From NCBI GenBank assembly GCA_015661045.1, contig JACVQG010000001.1, forward strand, positions 1 through 17,064: a DNA stretch of 17,064 nucleotides. Reading direction: 5' to 3'. Origin of the DNA: Dehalococcoidia bacterium (GTDB lineage: Bacteria > Chloroflexota > Dehalococcoidia > JACVQG01). Positions 8,273 through 14,986 of this stretch are shown piece by piece. Made by a program: the position numbers and the translations under genes. Below the pieces are notes generated by a model that was not told the DNA's origin, made no database searches, and saw only the letters and a program-made list of their open reading frames with translations. Position 1 is the first letter of the stretch. Each line of letters begins with the position of its first letter.

Positions 8273-9718
8273 TTGTTCAAACGAGTGTTATTTTGTGTTC
8301 CGGAATCGCCCAATATAGATAAGGATCCACCTCAGATACCGCATATTGGTTTTGGCTACCTGATGGAGATGCTGAACAAGCATAACATAGAAAATGATGT
8401 TATCGATATGCGGCTGGGATATAAATATACGGATCTTAAAAGAAAATTGGATAGCTTTAAGCCAGACCTGGTGGGCGTTACCATGTGGACCTACTATCAT
8501 GAGCTGGCCTATGATTTAGTTAATAAGCTCAAAGCACAGGGCTATACGGTAGTAGTTGGCGGTCCTCATGTCTCTACTTTTGGCGGAGACGTCCTGAAGG
8601 AATGCCAGGCTGACCTTGCTGTCAAACACGAGGGTGAGTACACCATAATAGATTTGTGCACCCGTACCGATTGGGAGAACATTGAAGGTATCGCCTACCG
8701 CCGTAACGGCCAGGTAATAGAAAATGCTGACCGGCCCCGCATCAAAGATCTGGATAGCTTGCAATTCCCCAGGTATGCCAAGTTCGAACTGAGCAAATAT
8801 GCCCGCAAAATGATTTCGGTTGTTACGTCCCGCGGTTGCCCCTACAATTGTACTTTCTGTCCGATAAAAGTTGTGTTAGGCAAGTTGTATGTTTTTCGCA
8901 GCGCAAAAAGCGTCGCTGATGAAATTAGCTACTGGTATGAACAAGGCTACAAAGAACTGGACATCGTGGATGATAATTTTGCCGTTAGACGGGAAAGAGT
9001 ATATGAAATATGTAATCTTCTGGAAGGCAAGCATTTCAAATCCTTGAGGTTGGTATGCTGTAACGGTATCCGGGCTGACCTGGTCGATGCTGATATTCTC
9101 AAACGAATGTATGAAGTTGGTTTCCGGGAGATTGCTTTTGGAGTGGAATCCGGGAATTCACAGGTTTTAAAGACAGTTAAAAAAGCCGAAGATGTTGCCC
9201 GTATAGAGAGAAGCATAGAGGCTGCGTGTAAGCTTGGCTACGAAGTTACCCTGTTCTTTATTGTAGGCCTACCCGGGGAGACTCTGGAGAATCTGGAAGA
9301 TTCTATAAAACTGGCCTATAAGTATCCTATAGCGCGAGCTAAATTCATGAACCTCGTGCCGTTCCCAGCAACGGAGTTGTTTGACTGGGCAGTAAAGAAC
9401 AATTACCTTACTAAAGATCCCAAGGAATACCTGAATCACATTGCCCACCACGAGTTTGAACCTCTACTCAATACGCCAGAATACACTGTGGCACAAAGAC
9501 GACAGGGGCTGGCCCGTGTAAAAAAAGTGATGGCAGATATAAAGAAGAGGAGTGTAGCCCGGCAGATGGGTGGCAACCCGGTCAGCCGGTTAATGGCCAA
9601 TATCATCTACTCCGGTCCCGTACACGGGGCCATATTCGGCGTACTCAATGCCAGTCCACCCCTGCGCCGGCTGGTGAACAAAATATTGAACAAGTTGGGT
9701 TGGGTATTCTATGAATAG
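8273..9718 (+). CDS. Second radical SAM enzyme with N-terminal B12-binding-type domain
   Basis: A 481-residue paralogue of the enzyme at 3004-4446. The N-terminal domain has RVLFCVPESPN, KPDLVGVTMWTYYHE (63-77) and VVVGGPHVSTFGG (93-105). The iron-sulfur ligands are Cys189, Cys193 and Cys196 in TSRGCPYNCTFC. IVDDNFA and FGVESGN follow in the barrel, and the C-terminus is basic and hydrophobic (from about residue 425), perhaps membrane-associated. DxHxxG is absent. The reaction is unknown; C-methylation or another radical modification of a sugar or lipid is the natural guess from the family. The TTG at 8273 is 1 bp after the preceding stop and has GGGAGA upstream (8260-8265). Its last 8 bp overlap the next methyltransferase. 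Confidence 0.87.
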   Translation: MFKRVLFCVPESPNIDKDPPQIPHIGFGYLMEMLNKHNIENDVIDMRLGYKYTDLKRKLDSFKPDLVGVTMWTYYHELAYDLVNKLKAQGYTVVVGGPHVSTFGGDVLKECQADLAVKHEGEYTIIDLCTRTDWENIEGIAYRRNGQVIENADRPRIKDLDSLQFPRYAKFELSKYARKMISVVTSRGCPYNCTFCPIKVVLGKLYVFRSAKSVADEISYWYEQGYKELDIVDDNFAVRRERVYEICNLLEGKHFKSLRLVCCNGIRADLVDADILKRMYEVGFREIAFGVESGNSQVLKTVKKAEDVARIERSIEAACKLGYEVTLFFIVGLPGETLENLEDSIKLAYKYPIARAKFMNLVPFPATELFDWAVKNNYLTKDPKEYLNHIAHHEFEPLLNTPEYTVAQRRQGLARVKKVMADIKKRSVARQMGGNPVSRLMANIIYSGPVHGAIFGVLNASPPLRRLVNKILNKLGWVFYE

Positions 9719-10556
9719 CGTATCAGTTAAGGCCCACCGCCGCGCTGCCTGGCCTATGCCCGATAAGCTGGATGACTGGCGGAGCTGGCAAATCGCTTTA
9801 GCTCGATATGCCTTTTGCTCGCAATTTGTTTCAGGTAAAAAGGTGCTGGACATAGCCTGTGGGGGCGGTTATGGCTCCTATTATCTCTACGATAAAGGAG
9901 CCCAAATGGTAGTTGGCGGTGATATGTGGCCGGAGGCGGTTCAATATGCTACCCGTTGCTACGGGGGGGAGAACACCCACTTTTTACGCCTGGACGCCTG
10001 CCATCTACCTTTCCCAAACGCATATTTTGATGTGGTGGCTTCTTTTGAGACCATCCGCTACATGCCAGACCCCGCTCAGTTTGTGGTTGAGTGCCTTCGG
10101 GTTCTAAAATCCGGCGGGCTATTTATATGCTCTACTCCTAATCGAGAGGCTACATCCAACGAATCCCATACCGAGCTTGTATCGTGGGCGGGAAATGAGT
10201 TTAACAGGGTGAAGTTTCAGAAGTTATTAGATAAATACCTTATATTTGTTCAAGTGTATGACCTCAATCCAATCCCATCCGGGAATGGGAAGACGGGCAG
10301 GCTGGTTTCATGGGGAGGTAAGATAGTCCTATCCCTGGGCCGCATACCTGGTGTTATACCCCTGGTAAACTCGGTGGTCGGGCTTTTCTACCCGAGGTAC
10401 CGGCTGGTGTGCCTGGAGAAAGTGGTAGATTGGGATGGGATGCTTGACCCGACCCTCAAGCCCTATCTCTTACAGGATGGGGCAAGACCTGGCACCTGCA
10501 TCGTTGCAGTAGGAAGGAAACCTGATTCGATTAGTCAAGCGAAGCCTGTAATATGA
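9711..10556 (+). CDS. Class I SAM-dependent methyltransferase
   Basis: This 281-residue protein has the Rossmann-like SAM domain in its first two-thirds. Motif I is VLDIACGGGYGSYYL (residues 45-59). The acidic strand-2 end is GGDMWPEAV, followed by LDACHLPF and FDVVASFETIRYMPDP. LRVLKSGGLFICSTPN corresponds to the post-motif strand of Methyltransf_11/25 enzymes. The C-terminal part is unassigned and moderately hydrophobic. It would methylate an O or N of a sugar or lipid intermediate; the acceptor is unknown. Its ATG overlaps the radical SAM stop by 8 bp, so co-translation is likely. It appears to be the last gene of the first run, since a 99-bp gap follows, though no terminator hairpin is evident. 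Confidence 0.85.
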   Translation: MNSVSVKAHRRAAWPMPDKLDDWRSWQIALARYAFCSQFVSGKKVLDIACGGGYGSYYLYDKGAQMVVGGDMWPEAVQYATRCYGGENTHFLRLDACHLPFPNAYFDVVASFETIRYMPDPAQFVVECLRVLKSGGLFICSTPNREATSNESHTELVSWAGNEFNRVKFQKLLDKYLIFVQVYDLNPIPSGNGKTGRLVSWGGKIVLSLGRIPGVIPLVNSVVGLFYPRYRLVCLEKVVDWDGMLDPTLKPYLLQDGARPGTCIVAVGRKPDSISQAKPVI

Positions 10557-10584
10557 ATTAAAACTGTTATCAAATCCAGAACTA

Positions 10585-10613
10585 ACTTTTCGCATGGTTA
10601 AACGTTATATAAT
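10585..10613 (+). promoter_or_regulatory. Candidate promoter before the second gene run
   Basis: The 10557-10656 gap is AT-rich and contains a perfect TATAAT at 10608-10613, 43 bp before the next start codon. The -35 position (10585-10590, ACTTTT) matches consensus poorly, and no extended -10 TG is present. It could therefore be an activator-dependent promoter or a chance match in AT-rich DNA. Confidence 0.35.
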
Positions 10614-10656
10614 GGGTAGTTTTAGGTAAAAATAGCCTGATAATGGAAAGAGTATT

Positions 10657-11397
10657 TTGGAAAACGACATATGGCAGAAACGAGCTCCAGTCTATGACAA
10701 GCTGGAGTGGGTTCACAAGAATGATTTTCTGGATTTCTTCAAGCGATCTTGCGACGTAAGGGATTGCTATTCTGTCCTGGATATGGGCTGTGGCACCGGT
10801 ATAGTAACTGAACTTCTAGCCGAACATGTGAAGCTGTTCATAGGCGTCGATGACTCGATGGCGATGCTGCACGAAGCAACAGCGAAAAGCTCTCCAAATG
10901 GGAAGCGGGCGCACTATGTCCTTCAGGACGCCCAGGCGATGGCATTTCGCGACAACGTCTTCGATCTGGTAACCGCCCGTATGTCGTGCCACCACATAGA
11001 TGATGTGCAACAGTCGGTACGCGAAGCCTACCGGGTACTGAGACCGGGAGGAAGGTTGCTGGTTTGCGAGGGAGTGCCACCAGACGAAAGGGTGAGAGAA
11101 AGATACGAGCAGATATTCTCGTTGAAAGAGAAAAGGCACACTTTTCTGGAGGCAGACCTGATTGACCACCTGGCTCGAGCCAGCTATAAGAATATAGCTG
11201 TAGCCCCTTACTTCATGCGGGGTGTTAGCCTCACGAACTGGCTGACCAATTCGGCAGTGGAGGATGGCGTGGCACAGGAGATATTCCGTCTCCATCGCGA
11301 CGCCGACAAGCATTTCAAGAAGGTATACAAGTTGCAGATGCTCGACGGAGATATTATCATGGATTGGAAATTCATTATTGCAAGTGGAGAGAAATGA
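10657..11397 (+). CDS. Class I SAM-dependent methyltransferase (UbiE/Methyltransf_11-like)
   Basis: A 246-residue methyltransferase. Motif I is VLDMGCGTGIVTELL (residues 40-54), the ribose-binding acid is in FIGVDDSM, and YVLQDAQAMAF, SCHHIDD and AYRVLRPGGRLLVCEG follow in the usual order. The C-terminal 90 residues, which would shape the acceptor pocket, do not point to a known subfamily. It is not closely similar to the methyltransferase at 9711. The TTG start at 10657 is preceded by GGAAAG (10645-10650) at good spacing; an ATG at 10643 is out of frame. It ends in an ATGA overlap with the CDP-alcohol phosphatidyltransferase gene, suggesting the pair work on a shared intermediate. Confidence 0.83.
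   Translation: MENDIWQKRAPVYDKLEWVHKNDFLDFFKRSCDVRDCYSVLDMGCGTGIVTELLAEHVKLFIGVDDSMAMLHEATAKSSPNGKRAHYVLQDAQAMAFRDNVFDLVTARMSCHHIDDVQQSVREAYRVLRPGGRLLVCEGVPPDERVRERYEQIFSLKEKRHTFLEADLIDHLARASYKNIAVAPYFMRGVSLTNWLTNSAVEDGVAQEIFRLHRDADKHFKKVYKLQMLDGDIIMDWKFIIASGEK
11386..11391 (+). promoter_or_regulatory. Ribosome binding site that decides the start at 11394
   Basis: GGAGAG lies just before the ATG at 11394, which overlaps the TGA of the upstream gene. An in-frame TTG at 11364 has no such site, so 11394 is preferred. Confidence 0.6.
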
Positions 11398-12254
11398 GCT
11401 TTTCAAGGCCCACGATTTCGGAACTGCGCAGCGTTTATCCTGAAACAAAAAAGAAATTCGATAAAGGAAACCTATGGGGTTTTCTCGTATTACGCTGGAC
11501 CTCGTTTTATCCCACCTGGCTATTGATACGGTTGGGTTTTTCCCCGAACGCCGTTACTATCCTCAGTCTTGTGGCAGGAGTTGCCGGCGCCGCCCTTCTG
11601 GCTATCGGGAGAAACGAAATGGATATCGTTGGAGCGGCGCTGATAAATCTGTGGAACTGGCTGGACTATGTGGATGGCAACATCGCCAGATACAAAAGGA
11701 CTGAAACTAGCTACGGCCATTTCATGGACGAAACTGTGGGTAACGTAGTCATAGTAGCGATGGGAATAGGCTCTGGAATAGGAGCGTACAATGGCAACAG
11801 CCCGAAATTTCTGCCGTTTCTCCAGGAGCATGGAATACCAGGTTTGTTCCTGGTGGCGTTGGCGTTGCTGGGGGTGTGGGCATACACACTCCGTTTCTTG
11901 TTCAGGCACTTACGGCAGCATTTCGCCAACACGTTCCCATCCGCTAGCGTAAGCCCGGAACTGACCGGGGTTGAAAGAGGGTACCAAAAGATATCTTCCG
12001 TGATAGACCACGCTGTTTCGCTATTACCACCTCTATTACTTTACGATGCTATCTTTTCCGGCATGGGCGCCTTCATCGTTGTTTATGCCTTTCTGTTCAC
12101 GGTAAGCGCGGCCATTTCACTGATGCAGCTAGTAATTATGGCCAAGAGGAGTCTGGTAGGAAATGTCGGCCGAGGCGGGGATCACAGTGGCAACAAGGTC
12201 ACTGACCCGGTGCGCTCTATGCCCGAAAAAACCAACCGCCGGATACAGACGTGA
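11394..12254 (+). CDS. CDP-alcohol phosphatidyltransferase family membrane protein, atypical signature
   Basis: A 286-residue membrane protein with the family fold: a PNAVTILSL helix start (residues 51-59), then the signature LDYVDGNIAR (90-99) and YGHFMDETVG (107-116), followed by four or so hydrophobic helices. The consensus is DxxDGxxAR(x8)GxxxDxxxD. Asp91, Asp94, Gly95, Ala98, Arg99, Gly108 and Asp112 are present, but the fourth Asp, the presumed catalytic base, is Gly116. Family members move a phospho-alcohol from a CDP-alcohol to an acceptor alcohol in the membrane. The loss could mean inactivity, a different base (Glu113 is nearby) or a changed donor. The gene is coupled by ATGA to the methyltransferase and by GTGA to the CMP-sugar synthetase. 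The hydrophilic last 35 residues carry no motif I recognise. Confidence 0.82.
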   Translation: MSFSRPTISELRSVYPETKKKFDKGNLWGFLVLRWTSFYPTWLLIRLGFSPNAVTILSLVAGVAGAALLAIGRNEMDIVGAALINLWNWLDYVDGNIARYKRTETSYGHFMDETVGNVVIVAMGIGSGIGAYNGNSPKFLPFLQEHGIPGLFLVALALLGVWAYTLRFLFRHLRQHFANTFPSASVSPELTGVERGYQKISSVIDHAVSLLPPLLLYDAIFSGMGAFIVVYAFLFTVSAAISLMQLVIMAKRSLVGNVGRGGDHSGNKVTDPVRSMPEKTNRRIQT

Positions 12255-12946
12255 AGAAGTCCAATATCCTCGCCATAGTCCCGGCGCGAGGCGGCTCCAA
12301 GGGGCTGCCACGGAAAAATATCAGGCCGCTTGCTGGAAAGCCGCTGATATACTATTCTATAGCAGAGGCTAAGGCTTGCAGCCTTCTGGATAGGGTGATA
12401 GTTTCCACTGAGGATGAGGAGATAGCTCGGATTGCCCGGAGCTACAGTGCCGAGGTTATTCTCCGCCCTGTGGAGTTGGCTCAGGATAATACACCCTCAA
12501 TCCCGGTTTTCCGGCACGTGGTTGAATACCTGAAACAAAAAGAGGGCTATTCTGCTGACATTATCGTTATCCTCCAACCCACATCACCGCTGAGGACAAA
12601 GGATGATATTGAGATTTGCATAAAAAAGTACCTTACCCACAAATGCGATTCTGTCATAAGTGTCTGTCCTGTCGAACACCCTCCGAACTGGATTTATCGT
12701 CTGGATAATGATAGGATGACTCCATTCCTGGAGGAAAGCAAGAGGGTGCTCAGACGGCAAGATGCCCCTCCTTTATATCGGCTTAATGGGGTGGTTTATG
12801 TGTCTAGTGGGGATTGGATAATGAAAAACGATAGTATGGTTGGGGAAAATTCGCTTGCATATGTAATGCCCCCTGAGCGTTCCCTGGATATAGATACGGA
12901 GATGGACTTCGCGATAGCAGAATCCTTGCTAAAAAGGATAGCTTAA
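12251..12946 (+). CDS. CMP-nonulosonate (legionaminate/sialate) cytidylyltransferase
   Basis: This enzyme activates a nonulosonic acid with CTP to give the CMP-sugar. The 231-residue length is normal for the catalytic domain alone. The nucleotide-binding motif is IVPARGGSKGLPRKNI (residues 9-24), LQPTSPLR is at 108-115, and LDIDTEMDF (212-220) supplies the Mg2+-binding Asp213 and Asp215. It belongs to the NeuA/LegF/PseF family. KDO cytidylyltransferase (KdsB) is excluded by these motifs. With a LegI-like synthase next to it, CMP-legionaminate is favoured. The GTG at 12251 overlaps the stop of the phosphatidyltransferase gene (GTGA) and has no clear ribosome site, so translational coupling is likely. 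Confidence 0.9.
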   Translation: MKKSNILAIVPARGGSKGLPRKNIRPLAGKPLIYYSIAEAKACSLLDRVIVSTEDEEIARIARSYSAEVILRPVELAQDNTPSIPVFRHVVEYLKQKEGYSADIIVILQPTSPLRTKDDIEICIKKYLTHKCDSVISVCPVEHPPNWIYRLDNDRMTPFLEESKRVLRRQDAPPLYRLNGVVYVSSGDWIMKNDSMVGENSLAYVMPPERSLDIDTEMDFAIAESLLKRIA

Positions 12947-12957
12947 GAGCCTTTACG

Positions 12958-14016
12958 ATGCCAACAGATAAAATAAAAATCTCTCATCACGCCATTGGAA
13001 ATGGTCAACCCTGCTTCATCATCGCTGAGGCAGGTGTCAACCACAATGGAGACATTCGTCTGGCTAAGAAGCTGATAGATGTGGCAAAAGAGGCTGGCGC
13101 TGATGCTGTCAAATTTCAGACCTTTACCGCCGAAGAGATAGTTTCGCCGGACGCCCCGAAGGCTGAGTACCAGAAGGTTACTACCGGCGCTGGTGAATCC
13201 CAGTATGAGATGATTAAAAAATTGGAGCTGTCCCGCGATGATTTCAAAAAGCTCTATAGCTATGCCAGAACAAAAGGAATCATGTTCCTTTCCACCCCCT
13301 TTGACAGGGGTAGCGCGGATTTTCTGGATAAATTGGGTGTTGCTGCCTTCAAGATACCTTCAGGGGAAATAACCAATTTCCTGCTTCTCAAACATATCGC
13401 CTTAAAAGGCAAATCCATCATCCTTTCTACCGGGATGGCCACGCTTGGGGAAATAGAAACAGCCCTCAACGTATTGTCCGGTGCCGGGGCCAAAGATATC
13501 ATCTTACTACACTGCATCACCAGCTACCCGGCTAAGCCAGAGGACATGAACCTGCGGGCCATGCAGACTTTGCGGCATGCTTTTGGCTACCCTGTGGGCC
13601 TCTCCGACCACACGCTTGGCCTCACTATCCCTGTAGCTGCTGCTGCGTTGGACGCCGGCCTTATTGAAAAGCACTTCACCCTGGATAGAGAACTACCAGG
13701 CCCTGACCACCGGGCCTCCTTGGAACCCCGTGAGCTAAAAGCCATGGTGAACGCTATCCGGGATGTGGAGAAGGCGCTGGGAAATGGCATAAAAAAGCTG
13801 ACAAAAGAGGAAGAGGTTAACAAGCTGGTGGTCCGACGAAGCCTGGTTGCCAGAGTAGCCATCCCGAAAGGCGCTGCCATTACGGAGGATATGTTAGACG
13901 CTATGAGGCCAGCCACAGGCATTGAACCCTCAGAGTTAAAACTTGTTGTGGGGAAAGTAGCCAGAACGGCTATAAAGCGCAATCAATTCATAATGATAGA
14001 TGATCTGCAAGGATAG
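12958..14016 (+). CDS. Nonulosonic acid synthase, N,N'-diacetyllegionaminate synthase-like
   Basis: A 352-residue PEP-condensing synthase of the NeuB/LegI/PseI family that joins a 6-carbon N-acylmannosamine-type sugar to phosphoenolpyruvate. FIIAEAGVNHNGD (20-32) opens the TIM barrel. KFQTF, LSTPFD, KIPSGEITN (132-140) and HCITSYPAKPEDMNL (185-199) follow, and SDHT and EKHFT provide the metal ligands His218 and His239. A C-terminal SAF (antifreeze-like) domain runs from about residue 285 and contains MRPATGI, whose Arg317 would reach the active site of the partner subunit. The wording of several blocks (AEYQKV, ITN, GPDHRASLEP) is closest in memory to LegI, although NeuB-type use of ManNAc cannot be ruled out. 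The ATG at 12958 lies 11 bp after the cytidylyltransferase stop. Confidence 0.9.
   Translation: MPTDKIKISHHAIGNGQPCFIIAEAGVNHNGDIRLAKKLIDVAKEAGADAVKFQTFTAEEIVSPDAPKAEYQKVTTGAGESQYEMIKKLELSRDDFKKLYSYARTKGIMFLSTPFDRGSADFLDKLGVAAFKIPSGEITNFLLLKHIALKGKSIILSTGMATLGEIETALNVLSGAGAKDIILLHCITSYPAKPEDMNLRAMQTLRHAFGYPVGLSDHTLGLTIPVAAAALDAGLIEKHFTLDRELPGPDHRASLEPRELKAMVNAIRDVEKALGNGIKKLTKEEEVNKLVVRRSLVARVAIPKGAAITEDMLDAMRPATGIEPSELKLVVGKVARTAIKRNQFIMIDDLQG
14009..14013 (+). promoter_or_regulatory. Ribosome binding site that decides the GTG start at 14021
   Basis: AAGGA lies seven bases before the GTG at 14021. The in-frame ATG at 14000 has no comparable site and would add seven residues unlike the family's usual N-terminus. 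Confidence 0.65.
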
Positions 14017-14020
14017 GACT

Positions 14021-14986
14021 GTGCGGATAGTATTTTTTGTGGTTGTTAACATCGGATTGTCTTGCCTCAAAGGTTTGCTGGAGAGCGGAGCTAATGTAGC
14101 TGGTATATTTACCGCCAACAAGCAGGATATGGTAAAAACGTCGGGGATGCACCCTGACTATTTCAGCGAGTTTGACGATTTAGCTAAAGCTTACAATATT
14201 CCGTTGTACAAAGTAAGGGATGTCAGCGTACCTATAGATATTGAGAGCCTGAAGCGCCTGCGCCCCGATATTATCTTTTTCATTGGCTGGCCTCAAATGG
14301 TGAGAGAAGATGTTTTGCGCCTGCCACCTCATGGTTGCGTAGGGATACACCCTACACTTCTACCCCAGCGGCGGGGTGGGGCGCCATTGAACTGGTGCCT
14401 TATTGACGGCCTGGATAGAAGCGGCGTCAGCCTGATATACTTGGAGTCTGGCGTTGATTCCGGTGATATAATAGCCCAGAGACCGTTCAAAATTGAATTG
14501 GAAGATAATATTAAAACAGTGCTGGACAAAGTAACCGCTATATCAGCAGAAATGGTCAAAGAAAGCTATCCCCTCCTGGAAAAAGGTATAGCGCCGCGCA
14601 TACCACAAGACCACCGTATAGCTACTTATACGTGGCGAAGACGGCCTGAGCAGGGTCTGATTGATTGGAATCGTACCAGCTTGAGCCTTTACAATTGGGT
14701 TAGAGCTTTATCCTCGCCATTCCCGGGGGCTTTTACATTCTGTAACGGGCGTAAATTGCTGGTCTGGGAAGCCGGGCTGGTTAAAAGCTACCGACCTCCA
14801 CTGAATGCCGTCCCGGGTCAGCTAGTGGAAATCTGGGAAAACCAGGGTGTTATAGTTTCTACAACAGACCATTGTATCCTTATTAAAAATCTCCAGTGGG
14901 AGTCTGCCCCTGATATACAACGAGCAGATCTTTTTATGAAAGCTAACAATATCCCCATAGGGACAGTATTGGGAGGGTGCAGGTGA
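14021..14986 (+). CDS. Sugar N-formyltransferase (methionyl-tRNA formyltransferase/ArnA-like fold)
   Basis: This 321-residue protein has the N10-formyl-tetrahydrofolate-dependent formyltransferase domain (residues 1-190) and an Fmt-type C-terminal domain (about 195-305, with LYNWVRALSSPFPGAFTF). The core is GIHPTLLPQRRGGAPLNW (108-125) and GVDSGDII (144-151). Of the catalytic Asn-His-Asp triad known in Fmt and ArnA, His110 and Asp146 are present but the Asn position is Gly108. A true tRNA formyltransferase is unlikely given the locus. Formylation of the amino group of a sugar nucleotide (as WbkC or VioF do for perosamine and related sugars) or of a nonulosonate intermediate fits better. The gene overlaps the deacetylase gene through GTGA, linking removal of one acyl group with addition of another. 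Confidence 0.82.
   Translation: MRIVFFVVVNIGLSCLKGLLESGANVAGIFTANKQDMVKTSGMHPDYFSEFDDLAKAYNIPLYKVRDVSVPIDIESLKRLRPDIIFFIGWPQMVREDVLRLPPHGCVGIHPTLLPQRRGGAPLNWCLIDGLDRSGVSLIYLESGVDSGDIIAQRPFKIELEDNIKTVLDKVTAISAEMVKESYPLLEKGIAPRIPQDHRIATYTWRRRPEQGLIDWNRTSLSLYNWVRALSSPFPGAFTFCNGRKLLVWEAGLVKSYRPPLNAVPGQLVEIWENQGVIVSTTDHCILIKNLQWESAPDIQRADLFMKANNIPIGTVLGGCR
14971..14976 (+). promoter_or_regulatory. Ribosome binding site that decides the GTG start at 14983
   Basis: GGGAGG lies six bases before the GTG at 14983. It abuts an alternative in-frame GTG at 14977, leaving no spacing for that one. The site is inside the end of the formyltransferase gene. Confidence 0.7.

Noticed and set aside
11364..11366. 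TTG as the start of the CDP-alcohol phosphatidyltransferase
   Set aside because: No ribosome site precedes it, whereas ATG at 11394 has GGAGAG and a standard ATGA overlap.
10816..11448. A 210-codon open frame on the - strand
   Set aside because: It lies wholly opposite the methyltransferase with clear SAM motifs and its translation shows no recognisable family; it is a shadow frame.
11520..11909. A 129-codon open frame on the - strand
   Set aside because: It is antisense to the CDP-alcohol phosphatidyltransferase signature region and has no domain or ribosome site worth keeping.
13587..13982. A 131-codon open frame on the - strand
   Set aside because: It is antisense to the nonulosonate synthase; its Ser/Ala-rich translation reflects the complementary strand of a real gene.
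14000..14002. ATG as the start of the formyltransferase
   Set aside because: It has no ribosome site, adds seven atypical residues and overlaps the synthase gene; GTG at 14021 has AAGGA at good spacing.
14021..14986. Housekeeping methionyl-tRNA formyltransferase
   Set aside because: The fold matches, but the catalytic Asn is missing, and no def, rsmB or priA neighbour is present; the setting is a sugar locus.
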